Source: Parasaccharibacter apium (lineage in GTDB: Bacteria; Pseudomonadota; Alphaproteobacteria; Acetobacterales; Acetobacteraceae). Taken from it: DNA of 64,000 nucleotides. Of this stretch, positions 19,745 through 28,060 are shown piece after piece; positions within the stretch are counted from its first letter, which is position 1; every line of letters begins with the position of its first letter. The position numbers and the translations under genes are program-made. Under the pieces are notes generated by a model. That model ran no database searches, was not told where the DNA came from, and saw only the letters and a program-made list of their open reading frames with translations. The stretch spans positions 1 to 64,000 of the forward strand of contig NZ_MEJG01000005.1 of assembly GCF_002592045.1 (NCBI RefSeq), in the 5' to 3' direction.

Positions 19745-20545
19745 TTAAGAAGACCAGTTCTTCTCAAAATCCCCAAAGAGGGTTAAGCCCCCATCGACGT
19801 AGAGTGTCTGGCCTGTGATGTAGCTGCTTTCCTCAGAAGCGAGGAAGCCCATAGCATCGGCAATTTCTTGGCTTTCACCTGGTCGTTTCATAGGGATATG
19901 GCTGGCAACGGCTTTATATTGCTCAGGGTCTTTTACCCATGAATCGTTAATTGGTGTTACGATGGCACCGGGGGCTACAGCGTTAACGCGGATGCCGCGG
20001 GAGGCATATTCCAACGCTAATGTACGCACCATATTATCGACTGCCCCTTTAGAGGCAGAATAACCTAGATAATGGGGCTTAGGGATTAATTGATGCACGG
20101 AGGAGTTTACAACAACCCTTCCTTTAACTCCGTGTTTTAGCCAATAGCGCAGGGCCTCGCGGCAGCAAAGCATTACCCCTGTGACATTAACGGACAATAC
20201 ACCTTCAAAATCTGCCAATTTGACATCTTCAGAAGGGGAAGGGATTTGATAGCCGGCATTGCAAATGAGTACATCCAAGCCGCCCATGGTCTCAATACTC
20301 TCTTTAAAGAGCTTTTGGACTGTCTCCTCATGTGAAATATCACCTGTAGCGATGACGTGTTCACCTGCCTCGACTTTAGGCAATGTCTCTAAAACGGCCC
20401 GTAATTTATCTTCTTTACGGCCATTAATAGCAACGCGGGCCCCTTCTTTGGCAAAATATTGTGCAGCAGCCTCGCCAATTCCCTGGGAGGCCCCAGTGAT
20501 GAGGACATTCTGCCCCTTAAAACGTTTTGATGGATTTGTGGACAT
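19745..20545 (-). CDS. Short-chain dehydrogenase, glucose 1-dehydrogenase-like
   Basis: A 266-residue classical SDR. The cofactor motif is TGASQGIGEA near residue 17, followed by ICNAGYQIP, the catalytic Ser in NSSVHQLIPKP, and Tyr-x-x-x-Lys in YSASKGA. The C-terminus has GQTLYVDGGLTLFGDF. SSVHQLIP and the C-terminal pattern resemble NAD(P)-glucose 1-dehydrogenases, and acetic acid bacteria have a cytosolic enzyme of this type. Arg in INGRKED suggests NADP(H) use. Substrate is inferred only. It lies downstream of carD in the same direction, with a hairpin between them. Confidence 0.8.
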   Translation of the reverse strand: MSTNPSKRFKGQNVLITGASQGIGEAAAQYFAKEGARVAINGRKEDKLRAVLETLPKVEAGEHVIATGDISHEETVQKLFKESIETMGGLDVLICNAGYQIPSPSEDVKLADFEGVLSVNVTGVMLCCREALRYWLKHGVKGRVVVNSSVHQLIPKPHYLGYSASKGAVDNMVRTLALEYASRGIRVNAVAPGAIVTPINDSWVKDPEQYKAVASHIPMKRPGESQEIADAMGFLASEESSYITGQTLYVDGGLTLFGDFEKNWSS

Positions 20546-20590
20546 ATAAACCTCAAACCTTTCCCGTTAGGGTTGCGGGAAGGAAAACCC

Positions 20591-20614
20591 CTCCCAGCAG
20601 GAATCCTGTGGGAG
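20591..20614 (-). terminator. Hairpin between carD and the SDR gene
   Basis: CTCCCAGCAGGA pairs with TCCTGTGGGAG around a short loop, with one bulged G. Read on the minus strand it follows the carD stop and is succeeded by GGGTTTTCC. A carD terminator is likely but the T run is short. Confidence 0.5.
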
Positions 20615-20627
20615 AGGGAGAGGAAAA

Positions 20628-21218
20628 TCAAGCGTTTTTCATCGTTTGGGTGAGGTCATCCAAAACTTTGCCGGGGTCTTTATTTTCCAACACGGCAAGC
20701 TCTGCAACAAAGCGCTCCTGTGCGGCTTCAAAAAGTTTCCGCTCAGAGAAGCTACCATCCAAGCTATCGACATTGCGGCGGAGGTCACGCAGTACTTCGG
20801 CGATTTGGACGAGATCGCCAGAGTTAATTTTCTCTTGATACGCTACAGCACGACGTGCCCACATACCACGGCTAACATGCGGCTTTCCTTTAACCACAGC
20901 CATGGCTTTATCGACAATCTCGCGCGTTGCAATTTTACGTAAGCCGGATTTGCGTGCCTTAGCCAGCGGGATGCGCAAAGTCATTTGATTGCCGGGGAAG
21001 GAAATCTGAATCATTTCGATCTTCGTATCTGCGATTTCTTCTTCACCGATGCGGTCAACGCGGCCAACACCATGGGCTGCGTAAACGATAGCGTCCCCCT
21101 CGCGGAAAGGATTCTTTTCCTGCTCAGGGTCTTTCTGACGGGCAGTGTGCTCGGCGGCGGCGCGGGCCATCTCGTCAGTCACACCACCCTTATGGGGCAT
21201 TCTGAAGCTGTTGTTCAT
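20628..21218 (-). CDS. CarD-family transcriptional regulator
   Basis: A 196-residue CarD protein. An extended N-terminal tail precedes the RNA-polymerase-interacting domain, which begins FREGDAIVYAAHGVGRV near residue 38. The helical DNA-binding domain follows, with SRGMWARRAVAYQEKINSGDLVQIAEVLRDL. CarD proteins bind the polymerase beta subunit and stabilise open complexes, notably at rRNA promoters. It is monocistronic or joined to the bestrophin gene 81 bases upstream. Confidence 0.92.
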   Translation of the reverse strand: MNNSFRMPHKGGVTDEMARAAAEHTARQKDPEQEKNPFREGDAIVYAAHGVGRVDRIGEEEIADTKIEMIQISFPGNQMTLRIPLAKARKSGLRKIATREIVDKAMAVVKGKPHVSRGMWARRAVAYQEKINSGDLVQIAEVLRDLRRNVDSLDGSFSERKLFEAAQERFVAELAVLENKDPGKVLDDLTQTMKNA

Positions 21219-21299
21219 GGAGCGACCTTACCAGAAAAAGAGGAAGTTGTCTTGTTTTACGTAATGTTTAATTCGTCTTTTTACGAATTATTTCCTCCT

Positions 21300-22175
21300 T
21301 TAAGGAACGCGTCCAAAACGTGGGGTGGGCATGGGGTGAGGTGTTTCTCCAAGAGGTTGGAGTAAGTCACGCTCAATCGTGCGGCTAATAGTCAGCATAG
21401 GTAGAGCATGAGGGCTATCGCGGAAGGGTTCTTGCAGGTTTCGCCCGCTTCTATCAAGCATTTGGAAGAGCACACCGATAATGCTGGAGCCTAAGGGGGT
21501 AATCCACCCTAGGGTTTGTACAGCCGAAAGCGGAAGTAAGATGCAAAATAGGTGCGTAACGATGTTCGGCAGCATCGAATATTGAATAGGTAATGGTGTA
21601 TTACGAATACGCTCTAGCCCCCCTTGTGCATTGGCAAGGTCGGAGAGGATGCGATCCACTGTTCCATGAACAGCACCATCAACATTACGTTCTATAACAA
21701 GATGGCGGACAGACTGACCCAGCTTATAAAGCAATGCATTAGCTGGATTGCCGCATGAAAATACAAAGCTATAGGTATCTTCATCTAGCAATGTGCGAAT
21801 GACAGCATCAGGTTCATTATTACTGAGGGAAGATTTGAGGATATAAGGATAGGCTGCCATAGCCCGTGCAAGATCCGGTGCTCCGCCGAGAAGGGAGTCG
21901 ACCTCACGGCCAAAAGAGCGGCAATTATTGGTGACAGAGCCCCATAAGGTACGTCCCTCCCACCAGCGTGCGTAAGCAGCATTATTGCGGATACCTAGGA
22001 AGATAGCCAAAGCCGACCCCATAAGGGAGAAGGGTAAGGCAGGTTGCTCCATCCATTCTTGATGAAAGATTTGGAAGAGAATCACAACCACGCAATCCCA
22101 TCCCGTAAGGATGATGAGTGGGGGAAGAATCTCTCTAAACAATATGGAGAAGCCGTACCGGCGTTTGATAATCAC
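21300..22175 (-). CDS. Bestrophin-family (UPF0187) anion channel-like protein
   Basis: A 291-residue membrane protein with the bestrophin pattern: two N-terminal membrane segments (LPPLIILTGWDCVVVILF and FSLMGSALAIFLGIRNNAAYARWWEGR), a cytosolic helical region, then further segments around LPLSAVQTLGWITPLGSSIIG. The RNNxAYxRWWEGR motif and the FRDSPHALPM block near the C-terminus are typical of bacterial UPF0187 proteins. Members form pentameric ion channels; the ion here is not known. It sits upstream of carD. Confidence 0.85.
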   Translation of the reverse strand: MIIKRRYGFSILFREILPPLIILTGWDCVVVILFQIFHQEWMEQPALPFSLMGSALAIFLGIRNNAAYARWWEGRTLWGSVTNNCRSFGREVDSLLGGAPDLARAMAAYPYILKSSLSNNEPDAVIRTLLDEDTYSFVFSCGNPANALLYKLGQSVRHLVIERNVDGAVHGTVDRILSDLANAQGGLERIRNTPLPIQYSMLPNIVTHLFCILLPLSAVQTLGWITPLGSSIIGVLFQMLDRSGRNLQEPFRDSPHALPMLTISRTIERDLLQPLGETPHPMPTPRFGRVP

Positions 22176-22214
22176 GGGGGCAGAATCCTCACATAATTAG
22201 CAGTGATGACATCA

Positions 22215-22227
22215 GGGCTTGAAGCCC
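22215..22227. promoter_or_regulatory. 13-bp palindrome in the frmA/bestrophin divergent gap
   Basis: GGGCTT-G-AAGCCC is perfectly symmetrical. A possible weak promoter overlaps it: TTGAAG at 22219-22224 and CACAAT at 22241-22246, 16 bases apart. The site lies about 60 bases upstream of frmA and may be an operator for formaldehyde response. This is a pattern observation only. Confidence 0.3.
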
Positions 22228-22284
22228 GCTCATTCTGTGGCACAATCCAGATAACAGAAACTGTTGAGATAAGGTAATTACGCA

Positions 22285-23406
22285 ATGGATGTTCGCGCTG
22301 CAATCGCTTTAGAAGCAGGACAGCCGCTGGTTGTCGATACTGTTCAGCTCGAAGGCCCTCGCGAAGGGGAAGTTTTGGTAGAGCTGATGGCTACCGGGCT
22401 ATGCCATACGGATAAATATACACTCTCCGGTAAAGACCCGGAGGGGCTGTTCCCCTCTATCTTGGGGCATGAGGGTGCAGGGGTTGTGCGTGAGGTAGGC
22501 GCAGGTGTGAAGCATCTGAGACCTGGCGACCACGTCATTCCTCTTTACACGCCAGAATGTCGGGAATGTCCGTCTTGCCTTTCTCGTAAGACGAATCTGT
22601 GCACGTCTATCCGCAGCACACAGGGCAAGGGCCTTATGCCTGATGGGACGACACGTTTTTCCTATAAAGGGAAGCCTGTTCATCATTATATGGGCTGCTC
22701 TACCTTTGCTAATTTCACGGTCATGCCGGAGATTGCTTTGGCAAAGATTCGCTCTGACGCACCGTTTGATAAAGTTTGCTATATTGGCTGCGGTGTGACC
22801 ACGGGTATCGGCGCGGTATTATTTACGGCGAAGGTTGAAGCAGGCTCCACCGTGGCTGTGTTTGGCCTCGGCGGTATTGGGCTGAATGTCATCCAAGGGG
22901 CTAAAATGGTCGGGGCAAATCGCATCATCGGTATTGATGTGAACCCAGAGCGTGAGGCCATTGCCCGTAAGTTTGGGATGACAGATTTTGTGAATCCTAA
23001 AGAGCTTGGTGAGAAGGGTGACCTTGTTGCGCACTTAATTGAGCTGACCAATGGTGGGGCGGATTATACGTTCGAATGTGTGGGTAATGTTAGCCTCATG
23101 CGTCAGGCCCTAGAGAGTGCCCATCGCGGTTGGGGTGTTTCCTGCGTGATTGGTGTTGCCGGTGCGGGGGAAGAAATTAGCACGCGTCCCTTCCAGCTTG
23201 TGACAGGTCGGCGTTGGATTGGTTCTGCCTTTGGGGGGGCGCGTGGCCGGACGGATGTGCCCAAAATTGTTGATTGGTACATGGAAGGACGCATCAATAT
23301 TGATGACCTCATCACCCATGAGATGAAGCTAGAGGACATCAATAAAGGTTTTGACATGATGGGGCGCGGCGAAGGGATTCGTAATGTCGTGAATTACAGA
23401 TTATGA
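22285..23406 (+). CDS. frmA: S-(hydroxymethyl)glutathione dehydrogenase (class III alcohol dehydrogenase)
   Basis: A 373-residue zinc alcohol dehydrogenase that oxidises the formaldehyde-glutathione adduct. The catalytic-zinc region is TGLCHTDKYTLSG with GHEGAGVVREVG, and the structural-zinc cysteines are in CRECPSCLSRKTNLC. The Rossmann motif is FGLGGIGLNVIQGAK, and the C-terminus has FGGARGRTDVPKIVDWYMEGRINIDDLITH. These are class III signatures. It overlaps the following esterase gene by 4 bases, forming the usual two-step formaldehyde detoxification operon. No frmR repressor is adjacent. Confidence 0.95.
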   Translation: MDVRAAIALEAGQPLVVDTVQLEGPREGEVLVELMATGLCHTDKYTLSGKDPEGLFPSILGHEGAGVVREVGAGVKHLRPGDHVIPLYTPECRECPSCLSRKTNLCTSIRSTQGKGLMPDGTTRFSYKGKPVHHYMGCSTFANFTVMPEIALAKIRSDAPFDKVCYIGCGVTTGIGAVLFTAKVEAGSTVAVFGLGGIGLNVIQGAKMVGANRIIGIDVNPEREAIARKFGMTDFVNPKELGEKGDLVAHLIELTNGGADYTFECVGNVSLMRQALESAHRGWGVSCVIGVAGAGEEISTRPFQLVTGRRWIGSAFGGARGRTDVPKIVDWYMEGRINIDDLITHEMKLEDINKGFDMMGRGEGIRNVVNYRL

Positions 23407-24254
23407 CGGCAAATCCTTTCACACTTCTTGAGAGCCATGCATGCTGTGGGGGGGAAGTACGCTTCCTCTCCCATCAATCCCGTGAGCTAGGCTTGCCAGC
23501 GCGGGTTAATCTTTTCCTCCCAGAAAGTGCCGTGGCGGGTGCGGCTGTCCCGGCTGTGTATTGTCTGGCTGGGCTGACATGCGACCAAGATACGTTTTTG
23601 ATTAAAAGTAATGCCATCCGCTATGCGGCAGCGCATGGCTTGGCCCTTATTGCGCCTGATACTTCTCCACGTGGCGCAGATGTCGCGGGGGAAGATGAGG
23701 CTTACGACCTAGGGACAGCGGCTGGTTATTATCTGGACGCCACTGCGGACCCTTGGGCAGCTCATTATCGTATGGGCTCCTATATCCGCAAAGAGCTTCC
23801 TGCTTTGATGGAAGCCCATTTCCCCCTTAAAGCGGGATGCCGTGGCATTATGGGTCATTCTATGGGCGGGATGGGGGCGTTAGCCATTGCGTTGGGGGAT
23901 GCCTCTGCTTGGCAAACGATCTCCGCTTTTGCGCCTATTTCTGCCCCTGCGCGTGTCGAATGGGGCCAGAAAGTCACAAAGGCTTATTTTGGGGGCTATG
24001 AGGCTGAATGGGGGCAATATGACCCTTGTTTACTTTTAGCCGCAGGGAAGACGCATCCCGGGCCTTTGCTGGTTGATCAGGGTACAGATGATGAGTTCCT
24101 CGACCGCTTACGCCCTGATTTGTTGGAGGAAGCGGCCGCGAAGGTAGGCCAAGCCCTCATCCTACGTCGCCATAAAGGCTATGACCATTCCTATTGGTTT
24201 GTGCAGAGCTTTGTGAAGGATCACCTCGCTCATCACGCTAAAGGCTTGCTGTAA
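23403..24254 (+). CDS. frmB: S-formylglutathione hydrolase
   Basis: A 283-residue alpha/beta-hydrolase (esterase D family) that cleaves S-formylglutathione to formate and glutathione. The nucleophile elbow is GHSMGGMGAL near residue 147. The other triad residues fit DQGTDDEF (Asp) and KGYDHSYWF (His). LTCDQDTFLIKS near residue 58 is a family hallmark. It is coupled to frmA through an ATGA overlap and followed by a strong terminator. Confidence 0.95.
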   Translation: MTANPFTLLESHACCGGEVRFLSHQSRELGLPARVNLFLPESAVAGAAVPAVYCLAGLTCDQDTFLIKSNAIRYAAAHGLALIAPDTSPRGADVAGEDEAYDLGTAAGYYLDATADPWAAHYRMGSYIRKELPALMEAHFPLKAGCRGIMGHSMGGMGALAIALGDASAWQTISAFAPISAPARVEWGQKVTKAYFGGYEAEWGQYDPCLLLAAGKTHPGPLLVDQGTDDEFLDRLRPDLLEEAAAKVGQALILRRHKGYDHSYWFVQSFVKDHLAHHAKGLL

Positions 24255-24266
24255 GGTCCTTATTAT

Positions 24267-24306
24267 AAAAAATCCCCTTCCTGTTGTATAAGAGGAAGGG
24301 GATTTT
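24267..24306. terminator. Bidirectional terminator between frmB and hisI
   Basis: AAAATCCCCTTCCT-type arm at 24267-24281 pairs with AGGAAGGGGATTTT at 24293-24306; T runs flank both sides. It separates convergent genes. Confidence 0.9.
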
Positions 24307-24310
24307 CCTT

Positions 24311-24754
24311 TTATGATGATGTTTTTGCCCCATACAGGGCATCTGGTGTGATGTCTGGTTCGGTAAGTTCTATGAGGCCGGTGGGGGTAAGGGCGTTATA
24401 AAAGCAGCTACGCCGCCCTGTATGGCAGGCCACACCTTTTTGCCTTACAGTCAGCAAGAGACAATCCAAATCACAATCTAGCGCAGCGGCAAGAAGATGC
24501 TGCACTTGGCCAGAGCTTTCCCCTTTACGCCAGAGTGTTTTGCGGCTGCGTGAATAATAACAAACCCGCCCCGTTGTGAGTGTTTCTGCTAGGGCCTCTC
24601 GATTCATCCAGGCGAGCATAAGGACGTTTCTGCTATCATCTTGAGCAATGGCACTGATAAGCCCTTGCTCATTAAAGCGGACTTTTCCCAAAAGCTCTGT
24701 CAAAATAGGCGCGACTATAGGGACCCATTCCGCTTTATTGGCCTGCTGTGTCAT
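24311..24754 (-). CDS. hisI: Phosphoribosyl-AMP cyclohydrolase
   Basis: A 147-residue monofunctional HisI, opening the purine ring of PR-AMP in histidine synthesis. Family motifs are [27 protein letters not shown], the metal site DCDLDCLLL and the cysteine loop [10 protein letters not shown]. There is no fused HisE domain. The start overlaps the end of ygfZ by 20 bases, so the two are probably cotranscribed, although their functions are unrelated. Confidence 0.93.
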   Translation of the reverse strand: MTQQANKAEWVPIVAPILTELLGKVRFNEQGLISAIAQDDSRNVLMLAWMNREALAETLTTGRVCYYSRSRKTLWRKGESSGQVQHLLAAALDCDLDCLLLTVRQKGVACHTGRRSCFYNALTPTGLIELTEPDITPDALYGAKTSS

Positions 24755-25574
24755 GTTTCATCTCCTCACGGGGTAGCCAATCTGGCCAATTAAGTGTGAT
24801 GGGGCATAGTCCGAGCATAAGGTTAGTCGCCTCCCAAGCACGGCGATGGAGCAGAGCAAGACCGTGAGAGCCGTGATAGGAGCGGAGTTCCCCTACCTCT
24901 TGCCCATTAAGCGTGATAGCTGCCTCAGCAGGGAGGGGTGTCCCATCTCGTGATGAAATCGGCAAAATCCGCTTTTTGATAAGCCCACGATAATGGGTAC
25001 GGGCCGTAACCTCTTGGCCGAGGTAGCAGCCTTTCTCCCACGAGACACCATGCAAATAATCCATATTCGCTTCTAATACGAGCGTTTGGCCGGGTATGAT
25101 GTCCGCATCATCAGGGACGCCAATCATTAGACGACGTGTTATTAAGTCATTATCTCTTGCAGCCGTGGCTTCAATAATGGGGTGAGGACAAATAGCTCTC
25201 CACCCAAGAGCAAGGTGCCGAGGATCACTTACAGCGAGGATCGCCTGTTGTGGTGGTGGCGTTTCAACCGGGCCAGTGAGAATGCTGTAGTTTGTTAGCT
25301 CTATTTGTACATCTGCGCGTAAGCGAAAACGGTTTAGGGTTTTGATGATTGTCTCAGCATGTTCGGTGGCGATGTCTAGGAATAAGATATCATCCGCTCT
25401 CCAGAGGTAGAAGAGTGCTTGTATACGCCCTTGAGCATTTAACAAGGCTGTCCAACAGCTTTGTTGCGGGGCAAGAGCAAGAACGTCATTCGTTACCAAC
25501 CCTTGGAGGAAAATAGCCCGTTCACTTCCGGTAAAAGAAATGACAGAACGGTGTGAAAGATGGTTGCGCTTCAT
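24735..25574 (-). CDS. ygfZ: Folate-binding YgfZ/GcvT-like protein
   Basis: About 279 residues of the YgfZ/IBA57 family, needed for repair or assembly of certain Fe-S enzymes through folate. The hallmark KGCYLGQEV motif is present as [18 protein letters not shown] near residue 190. The N-terminus begins with the [10 protein letters not shown] block. The ATG at 25574 (MKRNHLS) is preferred over one four codons upstream. It is divergent from the dCache gene across about 115 bases and overlaps hisI downstream. Confidence 0.9.
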   Translation of the reverse strand: MKRNHLSHRSVISFTGSERAIFLQGLVTNDVLALAPQQSCWTALLNAQGRIQALFYLWRADDILFLDIATEHAETIIKTLNRFRLRADVQIELTNYSILTGPVETPPPQQAILAVSDPRHLALGWRAICPHPIIEATAARDNDLITRRLMIGVPDDADIIPGQTLVLEANMDYLHGVSWEKGCYLGQEVTARTHYRGLIKKRILPISSRDGTPLPAEAAITLNGQEVGELRSYHGSHGLALLHRRAWEATNLMLGLCPITLNWPDWLPREEMKHDTAGQ

Positions 25575-25688
25575 CAGTGTCCGCATAATAGTGGGATATC
25601 AAGAAGAGAGAGTTTCACCTCATTTGAGGGTGCGATACAAGAAGAGATCGTATCTGTGTGTCGGATGATCAGAAGGGATTTTTGAGCC

Positions 25689-26906
25689 TTGTTAACAGAT
25701 GAAATCGTTGATCCCGCTATTGATACCACCGGACGGCGTTGGCAGCTTTTCCAATTTATTGGGCCGATTTTGGGTGTCATTCTCGTCATCGTGACCATTG
25801 CTTTAGTGACACTCTATACCTATCGCACCATGCGGGAAGGAGCAATCACGCTCTCCCGTAATTTGCTGCGTAGTCAACAGCGATATATTACAGAAGAAGT
25901 TAGCCATTATCTTTCGCCGGCCACGGGAATTTCCTTCATGGCAAGCAATATGCTGACAGGCGATGATATTAAGCAAAATGCAGCTACGTTTATGACGCTT
26001 GGTCGCTCAGTTTTGCGGGATATGCCGCATGTTGATAGTTTTTATCTGGCTGATGATCAAGGTCATTTTTGGATGGCAAGCCGGCGTGATAATGCCTATG
26101 AAGAAACAACTATGCAGATTGAGGATGGCGCTCCTTATTACCGTCATAAAGTGACGGATAAAGATGGTCGCTTTATCTCGACAGATCGTTTTTCGGCTGA
26201 AGGATATGACCCTCGCTTGCGTCTTTGGTATAAAAAGGCTGTAGAGCGTGAAAGTAGAACGCCTGATCGTCGTTTATTTTGGACGGCACCTTATTTGCAT
26301 CTTTCAACACGTCAATTTATCGTAACAGCTTCATTAGCTTTCCAAGCCTTAGATGGTCATAAAATTGTCTTTGCAATTAATATTTCTCTTAATCAGCTCA
26401 CCAAGTTTGTAAATAGTCTTAAAGTTGGCAAAAGTGGACAGGCCGTAATTGTAGATTTGGATGGCCATGTGATTGCAGGTCATAATATGGCTGATATTGG
26501 TAAACCTGGTTTTGATGCCGCCAATGTTAGTTTAGACCCAAAGACACAGCCTGTTTTTGTTCGTGCTTTAGATGTATTTCGCGTTATGGGGGATGGCTCA
26601 GGCATTGTCCATGCACGTGGGACAAGTTACGTTACAATCGCAGCGGCGATGCCCTTAGCAAAACGGTCTTGGGTTTTATTACTTAATGCGCCAGAGGGTG
26701 ACTTTGCTAATTTTACACAGGTTGTAAAACATCAAACTGTTTATTTCTCTGTTATTATTGTCGGTTTGGCTTTGGTGCTGGCTGCAGGGTTGATTTATCA
26801 AGGTCGACGGGTAGAACGTCTACAAAAAGAGTTGGGGACGTTTGGTGAGGAAAAAAAGAAGATAATATTATTCTCCTTAAAATTATTAATACAGTTGGTT
26901 TATTAA
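25689..26906 (+). CDS. Membrane dCache sensor, zero-frame product
   Basis: A 405-residue protein. A first membrane segment lies at about residues 20-43, an extracytoplasmic double-Cache domain follows to about 340, and a second membrane segment (FSVIIVGLALVLAAGLIYQ) ends near residue 372. The YDPRLRLWYKKA motif and WTAPYL are typical of dCache_1 ligand pockets. The start is TTG, since TGA lies just upstream in frame. The zero frame continues 17 junk-like residues past a run of seven A and stops at 26906. The adjacent -1 frame continues into a GAF and cyclase-like module with no upstream start, so one roughly 790-residue protein is likely the real or ancestral product. Confidence 0.8.
   Translation: MLTDEIVDPAIDTTGRRWQLFQFIGPILGVILVIVTIALVTLYTYRTMREGAITLSRNLLRSQQRYITEEVSHYLSPATGISFMASNMLTGDDIKQNAATFMTLGRSVLRDMPHVDSFYLADDQGHFWMASRRDNAYEETTMQIEDGAPYYRHKVTDKDGRFISTDRFSAEGYDPRLRLWYKKAVERESRTPDRRLFWTAPYLHLSTRQFIVTASLAFQALDGHKIVFAINISLNQLTKFVNSLKVGKSGQAVIVDLDGHVIAGHNMADIGKPGFDAANVSLDPKTQPVFVRALDVFRVMGDGSGIVHARGTSYVTIAAAMPLAKRSWVLLLNAPEGDFANFTQVVKHQTVYFSVIIVGLALVLAAGLIYQGRRVERLQKELGTFGEEKKKIILFSLKLLIQLVY
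26852..26858 (+). other. A AAA AAG slippery heptamer at the sensor/effector junction
   Basis: In the zero frame the codons read GAG GAA AAA AAG AAG. The heptamer A AAA AAG at 26852-26858 is the same slip sequence used for -1 frameshifting in E. coli dnaX. A -1 slip continues as GAA GAT AAT into the downstream open frame. GGGGA at 26834-26838, 13 bases upstream, could act as a stimulatory Shine-Dalgarno-like site. I see no strong downstream hairpin. A single A deletion from an original run of eight, or a sequencing error, would look the same. Confidence 0.6.
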
Positions 26907-28060
26907 ATCCAAAACAAGAGCAGCCTTACTTATGTGAGGCTTTATCTGAAAGATCAGTATCACGACGCGCTAGTATTTGGAGATTACTTTCTGATGGTGA
27001 CAGGCTTCTGTGTGAAGATATGTTTGATCGTGATCGTAATGCCCATCGGCTTGGTATGGAGCTAACGCGGACAGGCCATCCAGGTTTATTTGAGTGTCTT
27101 GAAGGTGGTCATCCTGTAGATGTTCCTAATGCAGAAGAAGATCCGCGTTTACAAAGTGTACAGCGTGTTGTCATGCGCATGATCGATACCCATCATCTCT
27201 TTTTGCTGCCTGTTATGGAAGAACATCGCCTCGTCGGGGCGATTATGCTTGAAGACCCTATTCAACTCACTGAGGCGGAACGTGTTGTTATGTTAATCGC
27301 ATCCGTCCTAGCGGTGCGGTTTGGACAGGTGCAGGAGGAAGAAGGCAACAAGGAGGATTCTGTCCCAACTTCTACAACGCCTTCGCCGTCTGCCTCACGG
27401 TCGGCGAGGCCCCAATTGCGGGTTATAGAAGGTTTCCTTTTACGTTCTAATACAGACAGTTCTAATCCAACCAATATGCCAGAACCAGGTTTGTACCCAA
27501 GTGTACCGATTATGGTTTTGGAATTCTCAGAAGCCTATTCCTCAAATCATGATGCCGCTCGCGCTATGCTAGACTTGGTAGGCGAGCTAACGGACAAGAT
27601 TCAATCTATTGCACGAGAGCATAATCTCTTTTCTGTACAGGTGGCTGGTAATCGGTTCATCTTTTTGGGGAGTTGTTCTCAAACGCTTGATTCAGAGGGA
27701 GCGGCAAATTTAGCAGACGCCGCGATTGGTATTCGCGAAGTTTGCTTGATGATTATTTCTCATATGAATACGCGACTTATGTTCCGTATTGGAATTGATG
27801 TAGGAGCGGTGTTGGTTGCTCATCTTGGGAAGAATCGTGATGTCTTTAATTTGTGGGGAGAGGGGCTGACCATGGCTGGTGCCCTTGCACATAATGCGCC
27901 AGATGGAGGGCAAATACAGGTTTCCGATCGTGCTTATCAGATTTTGCAGGGATTGTTCTTATTCCGGCTACGGGGGGAGTTCTTTTTACCTGGGAGTGGC
28001 ATAGCCAACAGCTATATTTTGGCAGGTAAGGGGGATGTTGGAATGGTAGTTAAAAAATGA
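26858..28060 (+). CDS. GAF plus degenerate class III adenylate/guanylate cyclase-fold module (-1 frame part of the dCache protein)
   Basis: Open in the -1 frame from the slip site for 400 codons. The first ATG that could start it alone is at 27020, with no good ribosome site. A GAF domain (HPVDVPNAEEDPRLQ, LLPVMEEHRLVGAIMLEDP) is followed by a Pro/Ser/Thr linker and, from about 27500, a class III cyclase fold with FRIGIDVGAV, VFNLWGE and GGQIQVSDRAYQIL. Aligned by eye, the catalytic residues are missing. No Asp is in the first metal strand (MVLEFSEAY), the second metal Asp is Asn (VAGN), and the Asn/Arg of the VNxAxR helix are Thr and Ala. It is probably a pseudo-cyclase. The stop overlaps the mlaE-like ATG. 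Confidence 0.75.
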   Translation, partial: EDNIILLKIINTVGLLNPKQEQPYLCEALSERSVSRRASIWRLLSDGDRLLCEDMFDRDRNAHRLGMELTRTGHPGLFECLEGGHPVDVPNAEEDPRLQSVQRVVMRMIDTHHLFLLPVMEEHRLVGAIMLEDPIQLTEAERVVMLIASVLAVRFGQVQEEEGNKEDSVPTSTTPSPSASRSARPQLRVIEGFLLRSNTDSSNPTNMPEPGLYPSVPIMVLEFSEAYSSNHDAARAMLDLVGELTDKIQSIAREHNLFSVQVAGNRFIFLGSCSQTLDSEGAANLADAAIGIREVCLMIISHMNTRLMFRIGIDVGAVLVAHLGKNRDVFNLWGEGLTMAGALAHNAPDGGQIQVSDRAYQILQGLFLFRLRGEFFLPGSGIANSYILAGKGDVGMVVKK

